Origin: Marivita sp. XM-24bin2 | GTDB taxonomy: Bacteria > Pseudomonadota > Alphaproteobacteria > Rhodobacterales > Rhodobacteraceae | Direction: 5' to 3' | Length of the DNA stretch: 57,904 nt | Assembly (NCBI GenBank): GCA_003149565.1 | Contig: QCWH01000001.1 | Location: forward strand, 1 to 57,904 | Part shown: positions 1-7,603 of the stretch, one piece after another | How the letters are laid out: each line of letters starts with the position of its first letter | Position numbering within the stretch: the first letter of the stretch is position 1 | Made by a program: the position numbers and the translations under genes | The notes under the pieces: model-generated | What the model was told of the DNA's origin: nothing | Databases searched by the model: none | The model's input: the letters and a program-made list of their open reading frames with translations, nothing else

Positions 1-500
1 TGGGAAAGGCCAATCGCCACAGATATCGGATCGCCGTCGATATCCATAACCTCGGCAACCCGCACCCCCGAGGCCCGGACAGCCGCGCGCATCGCATCGC
101 TGTGTTCCAGTCCGGGGAGCACAATCCCTCTCGGGCGCCAGGACAGCAAATCACGTACAAGTTCTTCTTCGCGTTCGGTGGAATATTCTGTGACACCGAA
201 TACCGGTTGCAGGCCGGAGTTCGTGAGGGTCGAGCTCACGCCGTTTAAGACTTCTGAGAATACGCGGTTACCCAGCGTGGGTAATACTACTGCAATCAGC
301 GGGGCGGTTTCATCCCGCAAAGCAGTCGCCAGGCGATTTGGGACGTAGCCAAGTGACCGCGCTGCCATCTCCACCCGTTTGCGGACTTCGTCGGACGTCT
401 GACCTGTGCCACGCATAACACGTGACACCGTCATCTGGCTCACACCTGCAGCCGCAGCAATATCGTCCATCGTAGGCCGTAAGTCTGTTTTTCCGCCCAT
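1..500 (-). CDS. LacI-family transcriptional regulator, C-terminus outside window
   Basis: DNA-binding repressor of the LacI/GalR type; the reading frame runs off the left edge, so about 166 N-terminal residues are visible. The N-terminus carries the family helix-turn-helix (TMDDIAAAAGVSQMTVSRVM, roughly residues 10-29) and hinge (RSLGYVPNRLA), followed by the start of the periplasmic-binding-like effector domain (IAVVLPTLGNRVFSEVLNGV). Start taken at the ATG at 500, which gives a normal short leader before the HTH. It diverges from the L-threonate operon, with two identical palindromes in the gap, so it most likely represses that operon and itself. The effector is unknown; a sugar acid or pathway intermediate is the natural guess. 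Confidence 0.93.
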   Translation of the reverse strand, partial: MGGKTDLRPTMDDIAAAAGVSQMTVSRVMRGTGQTSDEVRKRVEMAARSLGYVPNRLATALRDETAPLIAVVLPTLGNRVFSEVLNGVSSTLTNSGLQPVFGVTEYSTEREEELVRDLLSWRPRGIVLPGLEHSDAMRAAVRASGVRVAEVMDIDGDPISVAIGLS

Positions 501-568
501 TAAGCTGTCTTCCGAATTTGCGCTGGTTTCTCTGTTGCAGCTTTAAGAGCATTTTTAGGATTGACAAG

Positions 569-582
569 TGTTTACGTAAACA
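569..582. promoter_or_regulatory. LacI-type operator palindrome, copy 1
   Basis: Perfect 14-bp palindrome TGTTTACGTAAACA with the central CG step typical of LacI-family operators. It sits 3' of a TTGACA hexamer at 561-566 that could be a -35 element for the rightward operon, though no good -10 is seen at normal spacing. A second identical copy lies 32 bp further right (centre to centre), about three helical turns, so both copies face the same side of the DNA. Confidence 0.85.
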
Positions 583-600
583 TGAATGTCATTCAACAAA

Positions 601-614
601 TGTTTACGTAAACA
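601..614. promoter_or_regulatory. LacI-type operator palindrome, copy 2
   Basis: Second exact copy of TGTTTACGTAAACA. Between the two copies lies a different perfect palindrome, TGAATG-T-CATTCA (583-595). The paired arrangement suggests binding by two repressor dimers or by a bridging tetramer, controlling both the lacI-type gene and the ltnD operon. Function is inferred from symmetry, position and family habit. Confidence 0.85.
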
Positions 615-884
615 ATGTGCCGTAGGCGGGTAAATGAGACAATTGATGATCAGTGGGTCAGCTGTTTTTCTGTTTCTTGGGCTTATCCAGAATGGGCGGG
701 CTCCCACGGTTTCTTTCCGTCATGCGGCTCGGATTGGATGGCTGGTTGGTGAACGAGTTGCTGAACTTGTTCATGGCCAAGGCTGGAGTTCTGGCTTCGG
801 TGGAGTGAATGGCGTGACCGTGCCTGGGACGCATTTGATCCGAGTAAAGCTGGGTCATCCTTCTTTCTTCTGGTGCGCGAAGAG
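615..884 (+). other. Long leader between the operators and ltnD
   Basis: About 270 bases with no gene I can support. An open frame from 634 to 888 encodes 84 residues with no recognisable domain, no clear ribosome binding site and an arginine/tryptophan-rich composition, so it is not called. An imperfect inverted repeat GAACGAGTT-GCTG-AACTTGTTC (751-772, 8 of 9 pairs) could form a stem-loop in the leader mRNA. Nothing else stands out. Confidence 0.4.
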
Positions 885-1790
885 ATGACGGGCGTTTTGC
901 AGGCAACGCAGATAGCCGTCATTGGCCTCGGAGCTATGGGGTACGGCATGGCGCTGTCGTGTCTGCATGCGGGGCATCGTACATGGGGTTTCGATATCAA
1001 CCCTGATGCCATGAGTAGGTTTCGTGACGACGGTGGAGAGACCGGCGAGATACCGCCTAGCGTCGACATAGTCATGGTCGTGGTCCTGAACGCCGAACAG
1101 ACCTGCGATGTGTTGTTTGGGAGTTATGGCCTCGTATCCCGTTTGAAAAGCGGAGCAGTTGTCATCGGTTGCGCGACAGTCGCGCCCAATTTTGCGCGGG
1201 AAATGGAAGCGCGATGTGGTGAGGCTGGCGTACTTTATCTCGATGCGCCGATCTCCGGTGGGGCAGCCAAGGCGGCTCAGGGCGCTTTGTCAATAATGGC
1301 AGCAGGCGTGCCCGCAGCATTCCAAGCGGCAGATCCGGCACTCAAGGCCTGTGCGGAAACTGTCTTTGAACTGGGTGACTGCGCGGGGCCCGGATCTGCA
1401 ATGAAGGCAGTGAACCAATTGCTTGCCGGTGTTCATATCGCGACCATGGCAGAAGCTTTGACCTTTGGCATGACGCAGGGCGTCGCGCCCGAGCAGTTTG
1501 TCGAAGTTATCAGCCGCTGCGCTGGTACCAGCTGGATGCTTGAGAACCGCGCACCGCACATCGTCGATGGCGACTATTCACCGAAGAGCCAGATCAACAT
1601 CTGGCCAAAGGATCTGGGCATCGTTCTGGATATCGCAAAACAGGCCAGGTTCTCGGCCCCGATTACAGCTGCCGCCTTACAGCAGTACATGGTGGCCGTG
1701 GGGATGGGGCTCGGTCCGGAGGACGATGCCGCGATTGCCAAGGTTTACGCCCGTAATGCCGGTTTGGACCTTCCAGAACGTGATCCTTGA
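885..1790 (+). CDS. ltnD: L-threonate dehydrogenase (3-hydroxyisobutyrate dehydrogenase family)
   Basis: NAD-dependent oxidation of L-threonate to 2-oxo-tetronate, first step of the pathway encoded here. The 301-residue protein has the family layout: an N-terminal Rossmann domain with VIGLGAMGYGMA (about residues 12-23), the substrate-binding signature DAPISGGAAKAAQG near 120-133, and the catalytic lysine K174 in MKAVNQLLAGVH, a spelling close to LtnD enzymes. The ATG at 885 is preferred, with GAAGAG just ahead; a GTG at 873 in frame is possible. It heads the run ltnD-tctCBA-otnK-otnC-otnI. The family also includes tartronate semialdehyde and 3-hydroxyisobutyrate reductases; the presence of otnI, otnK and otnC makes L-threonate the best substrate assignment. 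Confidence 0.87.
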   Translation: MTGVLQATQIAVIGLGAMGYGMALSCLHAGHRTWGFDINPDAMSRFRDDGGETGEIPPSVDIVMVVVLNAEQTCDVLFGSYGLVSRLKSGAVVIGCATVAPNFAREMEARCGEAGVLYLDAPISGGAAKAAQGALSIMAAGVPAAFQAADPALKACAETVFELGDCAGPGSAMKAVNQLLAGVHIATMAEALTFGMTQGVAPEQFVEVISRCAGTSWMLENRAPHIVDGDYSPKSQINIWPKDLGIVLDIAKQARFSAPITAAALQQYMVAVGMGLGPEDDAAIAKVYARNAGLDLPERDP

Positions 1791-1837
1791 AAATCTGGCA
1801 ACTGGCAAAGCACACTTTATTCCAAGGGAGGAAAAGA

Positions 1838-2794
1838 ATGAAACTCAAAGCACAAATCGCAGGCGCATGCGCCTTGGTCCTGTCGTCGGTCTTGCCGGCG
1901 GTGGCGCAGGAATTCCCCGAGCGCCCGGTGAATCTGGTGGTGCCATTTAACGCCGGTGGCGGCACGGACTTGCTGGTCCGTGGGTTTGCTCCGCATTTTG
2001 CGGAAGCGCTCGGCGGTGACGTATTCGTGTCGAACATGGCGGGGGGCTCTGGCACGGTCGCGGCTGGCGCATTGGCCGGGCAAAAGCCAACAGGCTATCA
2101 GCTTGGATATTGGTCGGTTACCGTCAGCACGATCCAGCCGCAGATCAAGGATGTCCCGTACGGTATCGACAGCTGGGAACCCGTGTGCTCGGTCGCGGCA
2201 TCGCCAACCATGTTGTTCACCAACGCCGGGAACGGAATTGAAACCATCGAACAGGCCAAAGCTGCCATCGAGGCAGAGCCTGGTAAGTATCTCTTTGGTT
2301 CGTCGGGCCCAGGAGCCATGACGCATCTGACCGCTGTCGCAGCCTTTGAGGGCCTGGGTGTTCTGGGCAAGATCAAACACCTCCCGTTTCAAGGTTCTGG
2401 CCCTGCGCTGCAAGCAATGGCGTCAGGCACGATCCAGTTCTTTGGAGATACAGAAATCCTCATGCAGCGTGGTGATTTTACGCCGCTTGTGATCTTCTCG
2501 AATGAACGCTCACCAAACTTCCCGGCCGTGCCAACAGCCGCCGAAGTTGGGATCGCTGCTCCTCTGAATGAACTTTATCTCTGGGGTGGTCTGTTTGCGC
2601 CAGCTGAGACGTCCGACGAAGTCGTCGCCAAGCTTTCGGATGCCTGCGGCACCGCGGTTGCGTCCGACGGGTTTCAATCGTTTGCAAGCGACACCCAGAC
2701 GGTTCTCAAATACCGCAACTCCGAAGAATTCGACGCGTTCTTTCGCGCGCAATACGAAGGCAACACCGCGATCATCAAAGCGGCTGGCCTTTAA
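1838..2794 (+). CDS. tctC: Tripartite tricarboxylate transporter substrate-binding protein (TctC/Bug family)
   Basis: Periplasmic solute receptor of a TTT system. The 318-residue product begins with a Sec signal peptide (charged MKLK, hydrophobic core, cleavage likely after AVAQ near residue 24) and then the family opening EFPERPVNLVVPFNAGGGTD, where the AGGGTD turn shapes the carboxylate pocket. Start at 1838 is set by the strong GGGAGGA ribosome binding site at 1825-1831; an upstream in-frame ATG at 1787 would spoil the signal peptide. It lies 48 bases after ltnD and ahead of the membrane genes, so it probably delivers L-threonate or a related sugar acid. Bug proteins vary widely in ligand, so the ligand is inferred from context only. 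Confidence 0.93.
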   Translation: MKLKAQIAGACALVLSSVLPAVAQEFPERPVNLVVPFNAGGGTDLLVRGFAPHFAEALGGDVFVSNMAGGSGTVAAGALAGQKPTGYQLGYWSVTVSTIQPQIKDVPYGIDSWEPVCSVAASPTMLFTNAGNGIETIEQAKAAIEAEPGKYLFGSSGPGAMTHLTAVAAFEGLGVLGKIKHLPFQGSGPALQAMASGTIQFFGDTEILMQRGDFTPLVIFSNERSPNFPAVPTAAEVGIAAPLNELYLWGGLFAPAETSDEVVAKLSDACGTAVASDGFQSFASDTQTVLKYRNSEEFDAFFRAQYEGNTAIIKAAGL

Positions 2795-2845
2795 GACAAA
2801 ACGGGGTGCCGTATCTCGGTACCCCTTTCCCAAAGGGATTTCTGC

Positions 2846-3295
2846 ATGTCTGTGTTGACGGAACGACGGGTGACGTCGCTTGTTCTTTTGTTGGTGGGGG
2901 CAGCTCTGCTGTCACAGACCTTCGGTCAGGCTCATTCAGGCCTTGGGGCTTTCAGCCCGATGTTTTTCCCACGCATCGTTTTGGGATTCTGGGTGGCTGT
3001 CGCGGTTTTGGACATGGTCGCAGAATTGCGAGACCGCAAAGCTGTAACCCAACCTCGTTTATTGCGCGTCACGCTCATCGCGGTCGCATCACTCGCGTTT
3101 CTTTTGTCCATCACGCGCGTTGGGTTTTTCCTCGCAGCTGTGCCATTTGCGTTGGTCGCGCTCGTGACCCTTGGGGTGCGAAACCCTGTGTCAGTTGCAG
3201 GTGTCGCAATTGGCGTTCCCGCCGCGCTGGTCGCCCTGTTCAACCATATTCTGACATTACCTTTACCCACCTCGCCATTTGTCTGGTGGTTCTGA
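2846..3295 (+). CDS. tctB: TTT transporter small membrane subunit (TctB family)
   Basis: Small integral-membrane partner of TctA, 149 residues with four hydrophobic segments (about residues 8-25, 37-58, 72-92 and 93-135, the last region probably holding two helices). The subunit is poorly conserved in sequence; the call rests on size, hydrophobicity, the PMFFPRIV stretch common in TctB proteins, and its place between tctC and tctA. Starts at the ATG at 2846, after an AAAGGGA-like ribosome binding site near 2831, and ends 9 bases before tctA. It acts in the inner membrane with TctA, using the ion gradient to bring in the ligand captured by TctC. Confidence 0.88.
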   Translation: MSVLTERRVTSLVLLLVGAALLSQTFGQAHSGLGAFSPMFFPRIVLGFWVAVAVLDMVAELRDRKAVTQPRLLRVTLIAVASLAFLLSITRVGFFLAAVPFALVALVTLGVRNPVSVAGVAIGVPAALVALFNHILTLPLPTSPFVWWF

Positions 3296-3304
3296 GGACA
3301 TATC

Positions 3305-4798
3305 ATGATTGAATTGCTTCCTCAGGCAGCTTCGCTGATCTTCACGATTGAAGGCATTGGAGTTTTGGTGCTTGGGACAATGCTTGGCATCATCCTTGGC
3401 GCGCTGCCCGGAATTGGATCGACGGTCGCTGTTGCGATGATCCTGCCATTTACACTGACAATGAGCCAGGCTCCGGCCATCCTGCTTCTGCTCGCAGTCT
3501 ATGCAGGATCGGTCTATGGCGGTTCGTTATCTGCCATTCTGATAAACACACCTGGTACGCCACAATCGGCGGCAACGTGCCTTGATGGATACCCAATGGC
3601 GCAGCGCGGAGAAGCGGGATTGGCCTTGGGCTGGAGCACCGTTGCCTCTACGATCGGTGGGCTGACGTCGGCTATTGTCCTGCTTTTGGCAGCGCCGCAG
3701 TTGGCCGCTTTAGCCTTAAACTTCGGGCCGATTGAAACCTTTGCGCTTATTCTCCTAGGTCTGACTTGTATCGTCTCCGTATCCGAGGGATCATTGGTAA
3801 AGGGGCTCCTTGCTGGCGGCATCGGACTGTTCCTCGGTTGTGTGGGTGGCGATCCAATCACGGGCGAGGCGCGGTTTACGTTTGGCCAATTTCAATTGAT
3901 TTCCGGCTTTAATCTGTTGGCGGTGGTGATTGGCGTCTTCGCATTGTCCGAAGTATTGATCCGTGCGGCGAGCCGCGATGAAGCAGATCATGGGCTGGTT
4001 TCGTTTTCGGGGATCGTGCTTCCGCCGCTAGCCGCTTGGCGCGGTCGTGTTAAAGGGCTGATCAAGTCAGTCGCCATTGGAAACGGGATAGGGATCTTGC
4101 CTGGCACCGGGGCAGCAACCGCCGCTTTCATTTCTTACGCCGAGGCCCAGCGGTCATCGCCCAACCGCAAGAATTTTGGCAAAGGTGAACCGGATGGCCT
4201 TATCGCATCGGAATCTGCGAACAACGCTGTGACGGGGGGGGCACTCGTTCCGACAATGGCGCTTGGTATTCCCGGAGATGCAATTACAGCCGTCATGCTC
4301 GCGACGCTAACTTTGCATGGTGTCACGCCGGGTATCCGGCTGATGGCAGATAATCCGGTTTTGATTGCGGCGATCTTTTCAGGCTTTTTTGTCATCAACC
4401 TTATGCTGTTGCCGATGGGGATGCTTGTTGCCAAGGGGGCAGCCCCTCTGCTGCGCCTCCGCGAAGGGTACATGCTTGTGCTGATCGTTCTGCTTTGCGC
4501 CGTTGGTGTCTATTTCGTCCGCGGAAACCCATTCGATCTGTTGGTAATGGGGGGCGCAGGCATTGTCGGGTTCGTCCTGCGCCGACAGGGTATGCCAATG
4601 GCGCCGCTCGTGATCGGAATGGTTCTTGGCCCAACGCTTGAGATAAGTCTGCGCCAGGGGCTTATCATTACCGATGGCAGCTTTGGCGCTTTTTTCAGCG
4701 GTCATCCGATTGCGGTTGTACTGATGGCACTGGCCATCGGGATGCTGTCATTGCCGCTGGTCGGGGCATGGCGGAAAAGGTATGTGGCAACCGAGTGA
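3305..4798 (+). CDS. tctA: TTT transporter large membrane subunit (TctA family)
   Basis: Main translocation subunit, 497 residues, about 12 membrane spans, the usual family length. The first conserved block GTMLGIILGALPGIGSTVAV (near residues 24-43) and its C-terminal counterpart IGNGIGILPGTGAATAAFIS are the paired PG(I/T)G motifs of the two inverted repeats. The SANNAVTGGALVPTMALGIP segment near residue 305 is a further family signature. It follows tctB by 9 bases and its stop is 28 bases before otnK. Together with tctC and tctB it forms a complete tripartite tricarboxylate-type carrier devoted, by context, to tetronate uptake. Confidence 0.95.
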   Translation: MIELLPQAASLIFTIEGIGVLVLGTMLGIILGALPGIGSTVAVAMILPFTLTMSQAPAILLLLAVYAGSVYGGSLSAILINTPGTPQSAATCLDGYPMAQRGEAGLALGWSTVASTIGGLTSAIVLLLAAPQLAALALNFGPIETFALILLGLTCIVSVSEGSLVKGLLAGGIGLFLGCVGGDPITGEARFTFGQFQLISGFNLLAVVIGVFALSEVLIRAASRDEADHGLVSFSGIVLPPLAAWRGRVKGLIKSVAIGNGIGILPGTGAATAAFISYAEAQRSSPNRKNFGKGEPDGLIASESANNAVTGGALVPTMALGIPGDAITAVMLATLTLHGVTPGIRLMADNPVLIAAIFSGFFVINLMLLPMGMLVAKGAAPLLRLREGYMLVLIVLLCAVGVYFVRGNPFDLLVMGGAGIVGFVLRRQGMPMAPLVIGMVLGPTLEISLRQGLIITDGSFGAFFSGHPIAVVLMALAIGMLSLPLVGAWRKRYVATE

Positions 4799-4826
4799 GA
4801 GACGCGCTGGCAAACAGGAGGACTGC

Positions 4827-6089
4827 ATGAAGACGTATCTTGGATGCATCGCTGACGATTTCACAGGAGCAACCGATCTGGCGGGCTTGCTAGCGCGGTC
4901 TGGTTTCCCAGTGGCACTGCGCATCGGAGTTCCTTCCGAACCGCCCAAAGACCCAGCTCCTTTCGAGGTTGTCGCGCTCAAATGCCGTACCGCTCCAGTA
5001 CAAGATGCTGTGACTGAATGCCTTGCTGCCTTGGAGTGGCTGCGGAGCGCCGGGGCTGAACGTTTCTTCTGGAAGTACTGTTCGACTTTCGACTCGACGC
5101 CAGAGGGCAATATCGGGCCGGTTGCCGAGGCGTTGATGTCTGAACTCGGAACGGATCAGACGATCTACTGCCCCGCATTCCCGGAGAACGGGCGGGCGAT
5201 TTTCATGGGAAACCTGTTTGTCGGTCGTCAACCCTTGGCCGAAAGCCCGATGAAAGACCATCCTCTGACACCCATGCGGGATTCGAACCTGATGCGTTTG
5301 CTGGAGCCACAGGTTTCCAAGAAGGTTGGTCTTGCTGACAGATTGGCGGTTGCTCAGGGCGCAGACGTGCTGCGCGCCGAATTGGCGGTTCTGAAATCCG
5401 AGGGCATTGCCCATGTTGTGGTAGACGCCGTTGCAAACAGCGATCTCGAGATCATCGCTGATGCGTGTCGCGATATGCCTCTCATGACCGGTGGTAGCGC
5501 TGTCGCGATGCCGCTTCCGGCGCTTTATGTTGCCGAGGGCACGCTGCCCGTCGCACAGAGCGTTGATGCTATCGCGGACCTTTCGAAGTCCTCAGTGATC
5601 CTTTCCGGCAGTTGTTCGGCGATGACGAATGCCCAGGTTGCAGCGTACCAAAGAACCGGAGCTCCCAGTTTCAGGCTTGATCCGCGTGACCTGGCCCTTT
5701 CGGGTACGCAAGCCATGCTTGAGTGGCTCGAAAAGCAGGATCTCAACAAGGCTCCTTTGATTTACGCGACTGCCGATCCCGAAACTGTACGTGATGCACA
5801 ACAGGAACTGGGGCGTGCTCGCGCCGGTGAGTTGGTCGAACGCGCATTGGCCGATTGTGCTGTCGCCGCCAGAGACGCTGGGGCGCGGCGGATTGTGGTG
5901 GCGGGTGGTGAAACCTCGGGCGCTGTGACACAAGCGCTCGGTGTAACGCGGCTTGATATCGGGCAAGAAATCGCGCCGGGCGTGCCTTGGACGTTCTGTA
6001 CCAGCGACCGCCACCGTCTCGCACTCACGCTGAAGTCAGGCAATTTCGGTGCAGAAAGCTTTTTCTCAGACGCGCTGGAGAGCCTATGA
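4827..6089 (+). CDS. otnK: 3-oxo-tetronate kinase (four-carbon acid sugar kinase, DUF1537 family)
   Basis: ATP-dependent phosphorylation of 3-oxo-tetronate to the 4-phosphate. The 420-residue protein opens with LGCIADDFTGATDLAGLLAR, the diagnostic N-terminal DDFTGATD motif of the four-carbon acid sugar kinases, and its C-terminal nucleotide-binding domain carries VVAGGETSGAVTQAL near residue 360, the GGETSG loop. The ATG at 4827 is chosen for its AGGAGGA site at 4816-4822; an earlier ATG at 4782 lies inside tctA. Its last bases overlap otnC in an ATGA. DUF1537 also includes D-threonate and D-erythronate kinases, but the immediate otnC and otnI partners point to OtnK. Confidence 0.93.
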   Translation: MKTYLGCIADDFTGATDLAGLLARSGFPVALRIGVPSEPPKDPAPFEVVALKCRTAPVQDAVTECLAALEWLRSAGAERFFWKYCSTFDSTPEGNIGPVAEALMSELGTDQTIYCPAFPENGRAIFMGNLFVGRQPLAESPMKDHPLTPMRDSNLMRLLEPQVSKKVGLADRLAVAQGADVLRAELAVLKSEGIAHVVVDAVANSDLEIIADACRDMPLMTGGSAVAMPLPALYVAEGTLPVAQSVDAIADLSKSSVILSGSCSAMTNAQVAAYQRTGAPSFRLDPRDLALSGTQAMLEWLEKQDLNKAPLIYATADPETVRDAQQELGRARAGELVERALADCAVAARDAGARRIVVAGGETSGAVTQALGVTRLDIGQEIAPGVPWTFCTSDRHRLALTLKSGNFGAESFFSDALESL

Positions 6090-6736
6090 GCGCCGACGCC
6101 ACTTTGCGCGAACAAATTTGCTTGCTGGCGAAATCGCTTTTCGAGCGCGGTCTCACGCACGGCAGTACGGGAAATATTTCTGCTCGAACGCCGGATGGCG
6201 GGTTGCTCGTGTCACCAACTGGAACAAGTTTTGGCCGGCTTGATCCCGCCCGGCTCAGTCACTATGCTGCAGATGGCCAGTTCATTGATGGTGATCATCC
6301 AACAAAAGAAATGCCTTTGCACACAGCATTTTACGAAACGCGAAGCACGGCGGGTGCCGTAGTGCATCTGCACTCTTGTCATTCAGTCGCGTTGTCAATG
6401 ATGCCGGGTGTCGATCCGGACAATTTTCTTCCGCCGCTCACCCCTTATGGGATCATGAAGCTGGGCCGTGTGAAATTGCTTCCGTTCTTTCTACCGGGCG
6501 ATCCAGCGATGGGCGCGGCGGTGCGCGGTCTGGCTGGTAAACGCTCCGCTGTCATGTTGGCCAATCATGGTCCGGTCGTTGCCGGAAAAGATGTCGAAGC
6601 CGCATGCAATGCGATTGAGGAACTCGAAGACACAGCTCGACTTGCGATGATGACGCGCGGGCTGAACCCCCGCATGTTGACTGACGCCGAACAAGAGGCG
6701 GTGATCACAAAATTTGATGTAGAGTGGGACAAATGA
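6086..6736 (+). CDS. otnC: 3-oxo-tetronate 4-phosphate decarboxylase (class II aldolase fold)
   Basis: Converts 3-oxo-tetronate 4-phosphate to dihydroxyacetone phosphate and CO2. The 216-residue protein has the class II aldolase/adducin fold: LTHGSTGNISAR near residues 21-32, the proton-donor glutamate in TKEMPLH near residue 75, the metal-binding histidine pair in VVHLHSCHSV (about 93-102), and a later histidine in MLANHGPVV. The start ATG at 6086 overlaps the otnK stop (ATGA), and the stop overlaps the otnI start in the same way, so the three enzymes are translationally coupled. The fold alone would also fit a fuculose-phosphate aldolase; the neighbours decide. Confidence 0.92.
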   Translation: MSADATLREQICLLAKSLFERGLTHGSTGNISARTPDGGLLVSPTGTSFGRLDPARLSHYAADGQFIDGDHPTKEMPLHTAFYETRSTAGAVVHLHSCHSVALSMMPGVDPDNFLPPLTPYGIMKLGRVKLLPFFLPGDPAMGAAVRGLAGKRSAVMLANHGPVVAGKDVEAACNAIEELEDTARLAMMTRGLNPRMLTDAEQEAVITKFDVEWDK

Positions 6737-7494
6737 AATTTTCGGCAAACCTTGGGTTCCTCTGGTCTCTCATGGCGCTTCCCGACGCGATCCGGGAAGC
6801 TAAAGCTGCTGGCTTTGATGCTGTCGAATGCCATTGGCCGTATGAGACACCTGCGGGCGAGGTGAAAAACGCCTTGGACGAAACCGGTCTGCCTATGCTC
6901 GGTTTGAACACCGTCAGGGGCAGGCCCGGCGAAAATGGCCTCTCTGCTCTGCCGGGTCGCGAGTCAGAGGCACGGGCTGCCATTGATCAGGCAATTGAAT
7001 ATGCAAGCACAACCGGTACCAGAGCCATCCACGTTATGGCGGGCTTTGCAGAAGGGCCTGAAGCCCACGCCACATTTGTCGAAAATCTGAAATATGCGCG
7101 CCAAGCAGCTCCGTCGGACATCATGCTCCTGATTGAACCGCTGAACCGCCATGATGCACCAAATTATTTTCTAAAAACCACGCAGCAGGCAGCCGACATT
7201 TTGGCTGAACTTGATCAGACTGGCGTAAAGCTCATGTTCGATTGCTACCATGTTGGTAGAACTGAAGGCGATATTGTCACACGATTCCGCGCGCTCCGTC
7301 CGATTATTGGCCACATCCAATTCGCCTCGGTGCCTGATCGGGGCGCTCCAGATCAGGGAGAGGTCAATTATGGCTTTGTGTTGAGTGAAATCGTCCGCTC
7401 TGGATGGACTCGGCCACTGGGCGCTGAGTACAAACCCAAAGCAGCAACCAGTGACAGTCTCGGCTGGTTAAAGACATACCGAGGTATTCATTAA
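6733..7494 (+). CDS. otnI: 2-oxo-tetronate isomerase (hydroxypyruvate isomerase family)
   Basis: Isomerises 2-oxo-tetronate, the LtnD product, to 3-oxo-tetronate, the OtnK substrate. A 253-residue TIM-barrel protein of the Hyi/xylose-isomerase-like family: it opens MKFSANLGFLW, the family start, and shows metal-binding glutamates and histidines in the expected places (LIEPLNRHDAPNYFL near 137, MFDCYHVGRTEGD near 172, GHIQFASVPDRGAPDQGEVN near 196, and a C-terminal GAEYKP). The ATG at 6733 overlaps the otnC stop. It is last in the operon; no terminator is evident in the 109 bases that follow, before the convergent M20 gene. Confidence 0.92.
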   Translation: MKFSANLGFLWSLMALPDAIREAKAAGFDAVECHWPYETPAGEVKNALDETGLPMLGLNTVRGRPGENGLSALPGRESEARAAIDQAIEYASTTGTRAIHVMAGFAEGPEAHATFVENLKYARQAAPSDIMLLIEPLNRHDAPNYFLKTTQQAADILAELDQTGVKLMFDCYHVGRTEGDIVTRFRALRPIIGHIQFASVPDRGAPDQGEVNYGFVLSEIVRSGWTRPLGAEYKPKAATSDSLGWLKTYRGIH

Positions 7495-7572
7495 ATCGGC
7501 CTGATCCCGGTCCGTGAGCAAGCAAATTGATCTGCGGCTCCAGGCTCGCCTCGAAAGCTGAGTTTGCTCAGA

Positions 7573-7597
7573 TGGCCAATATTCAGGTGGCCAATAT
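7573..7597. repeat. Short tandem TGGCCAATAT repeat
   Basis: TGGCCAATAT occurs at 7573-7582 and again at 7588-7597, 15 bases apart, in the gap between the convergent otnI and M20 genes. The role is unknown; with only two copies it may be chance or a small local duplication. Confidence 0.4.
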
Positions 7598-7603
7598 AAT
7601 GTG

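Noticed and set aside
634-888. Open frame of 84 residues in the ltnD leader
   Set aside because: No recognisable domain, no clear ribosome binding site and atypical composition; it also runs into the ltnD start.
7573-7597. CRISPR-like direct repeats
   Set aside because: Only two 10-base copies 15 bases apart; no array, no spacers and no cas genes.
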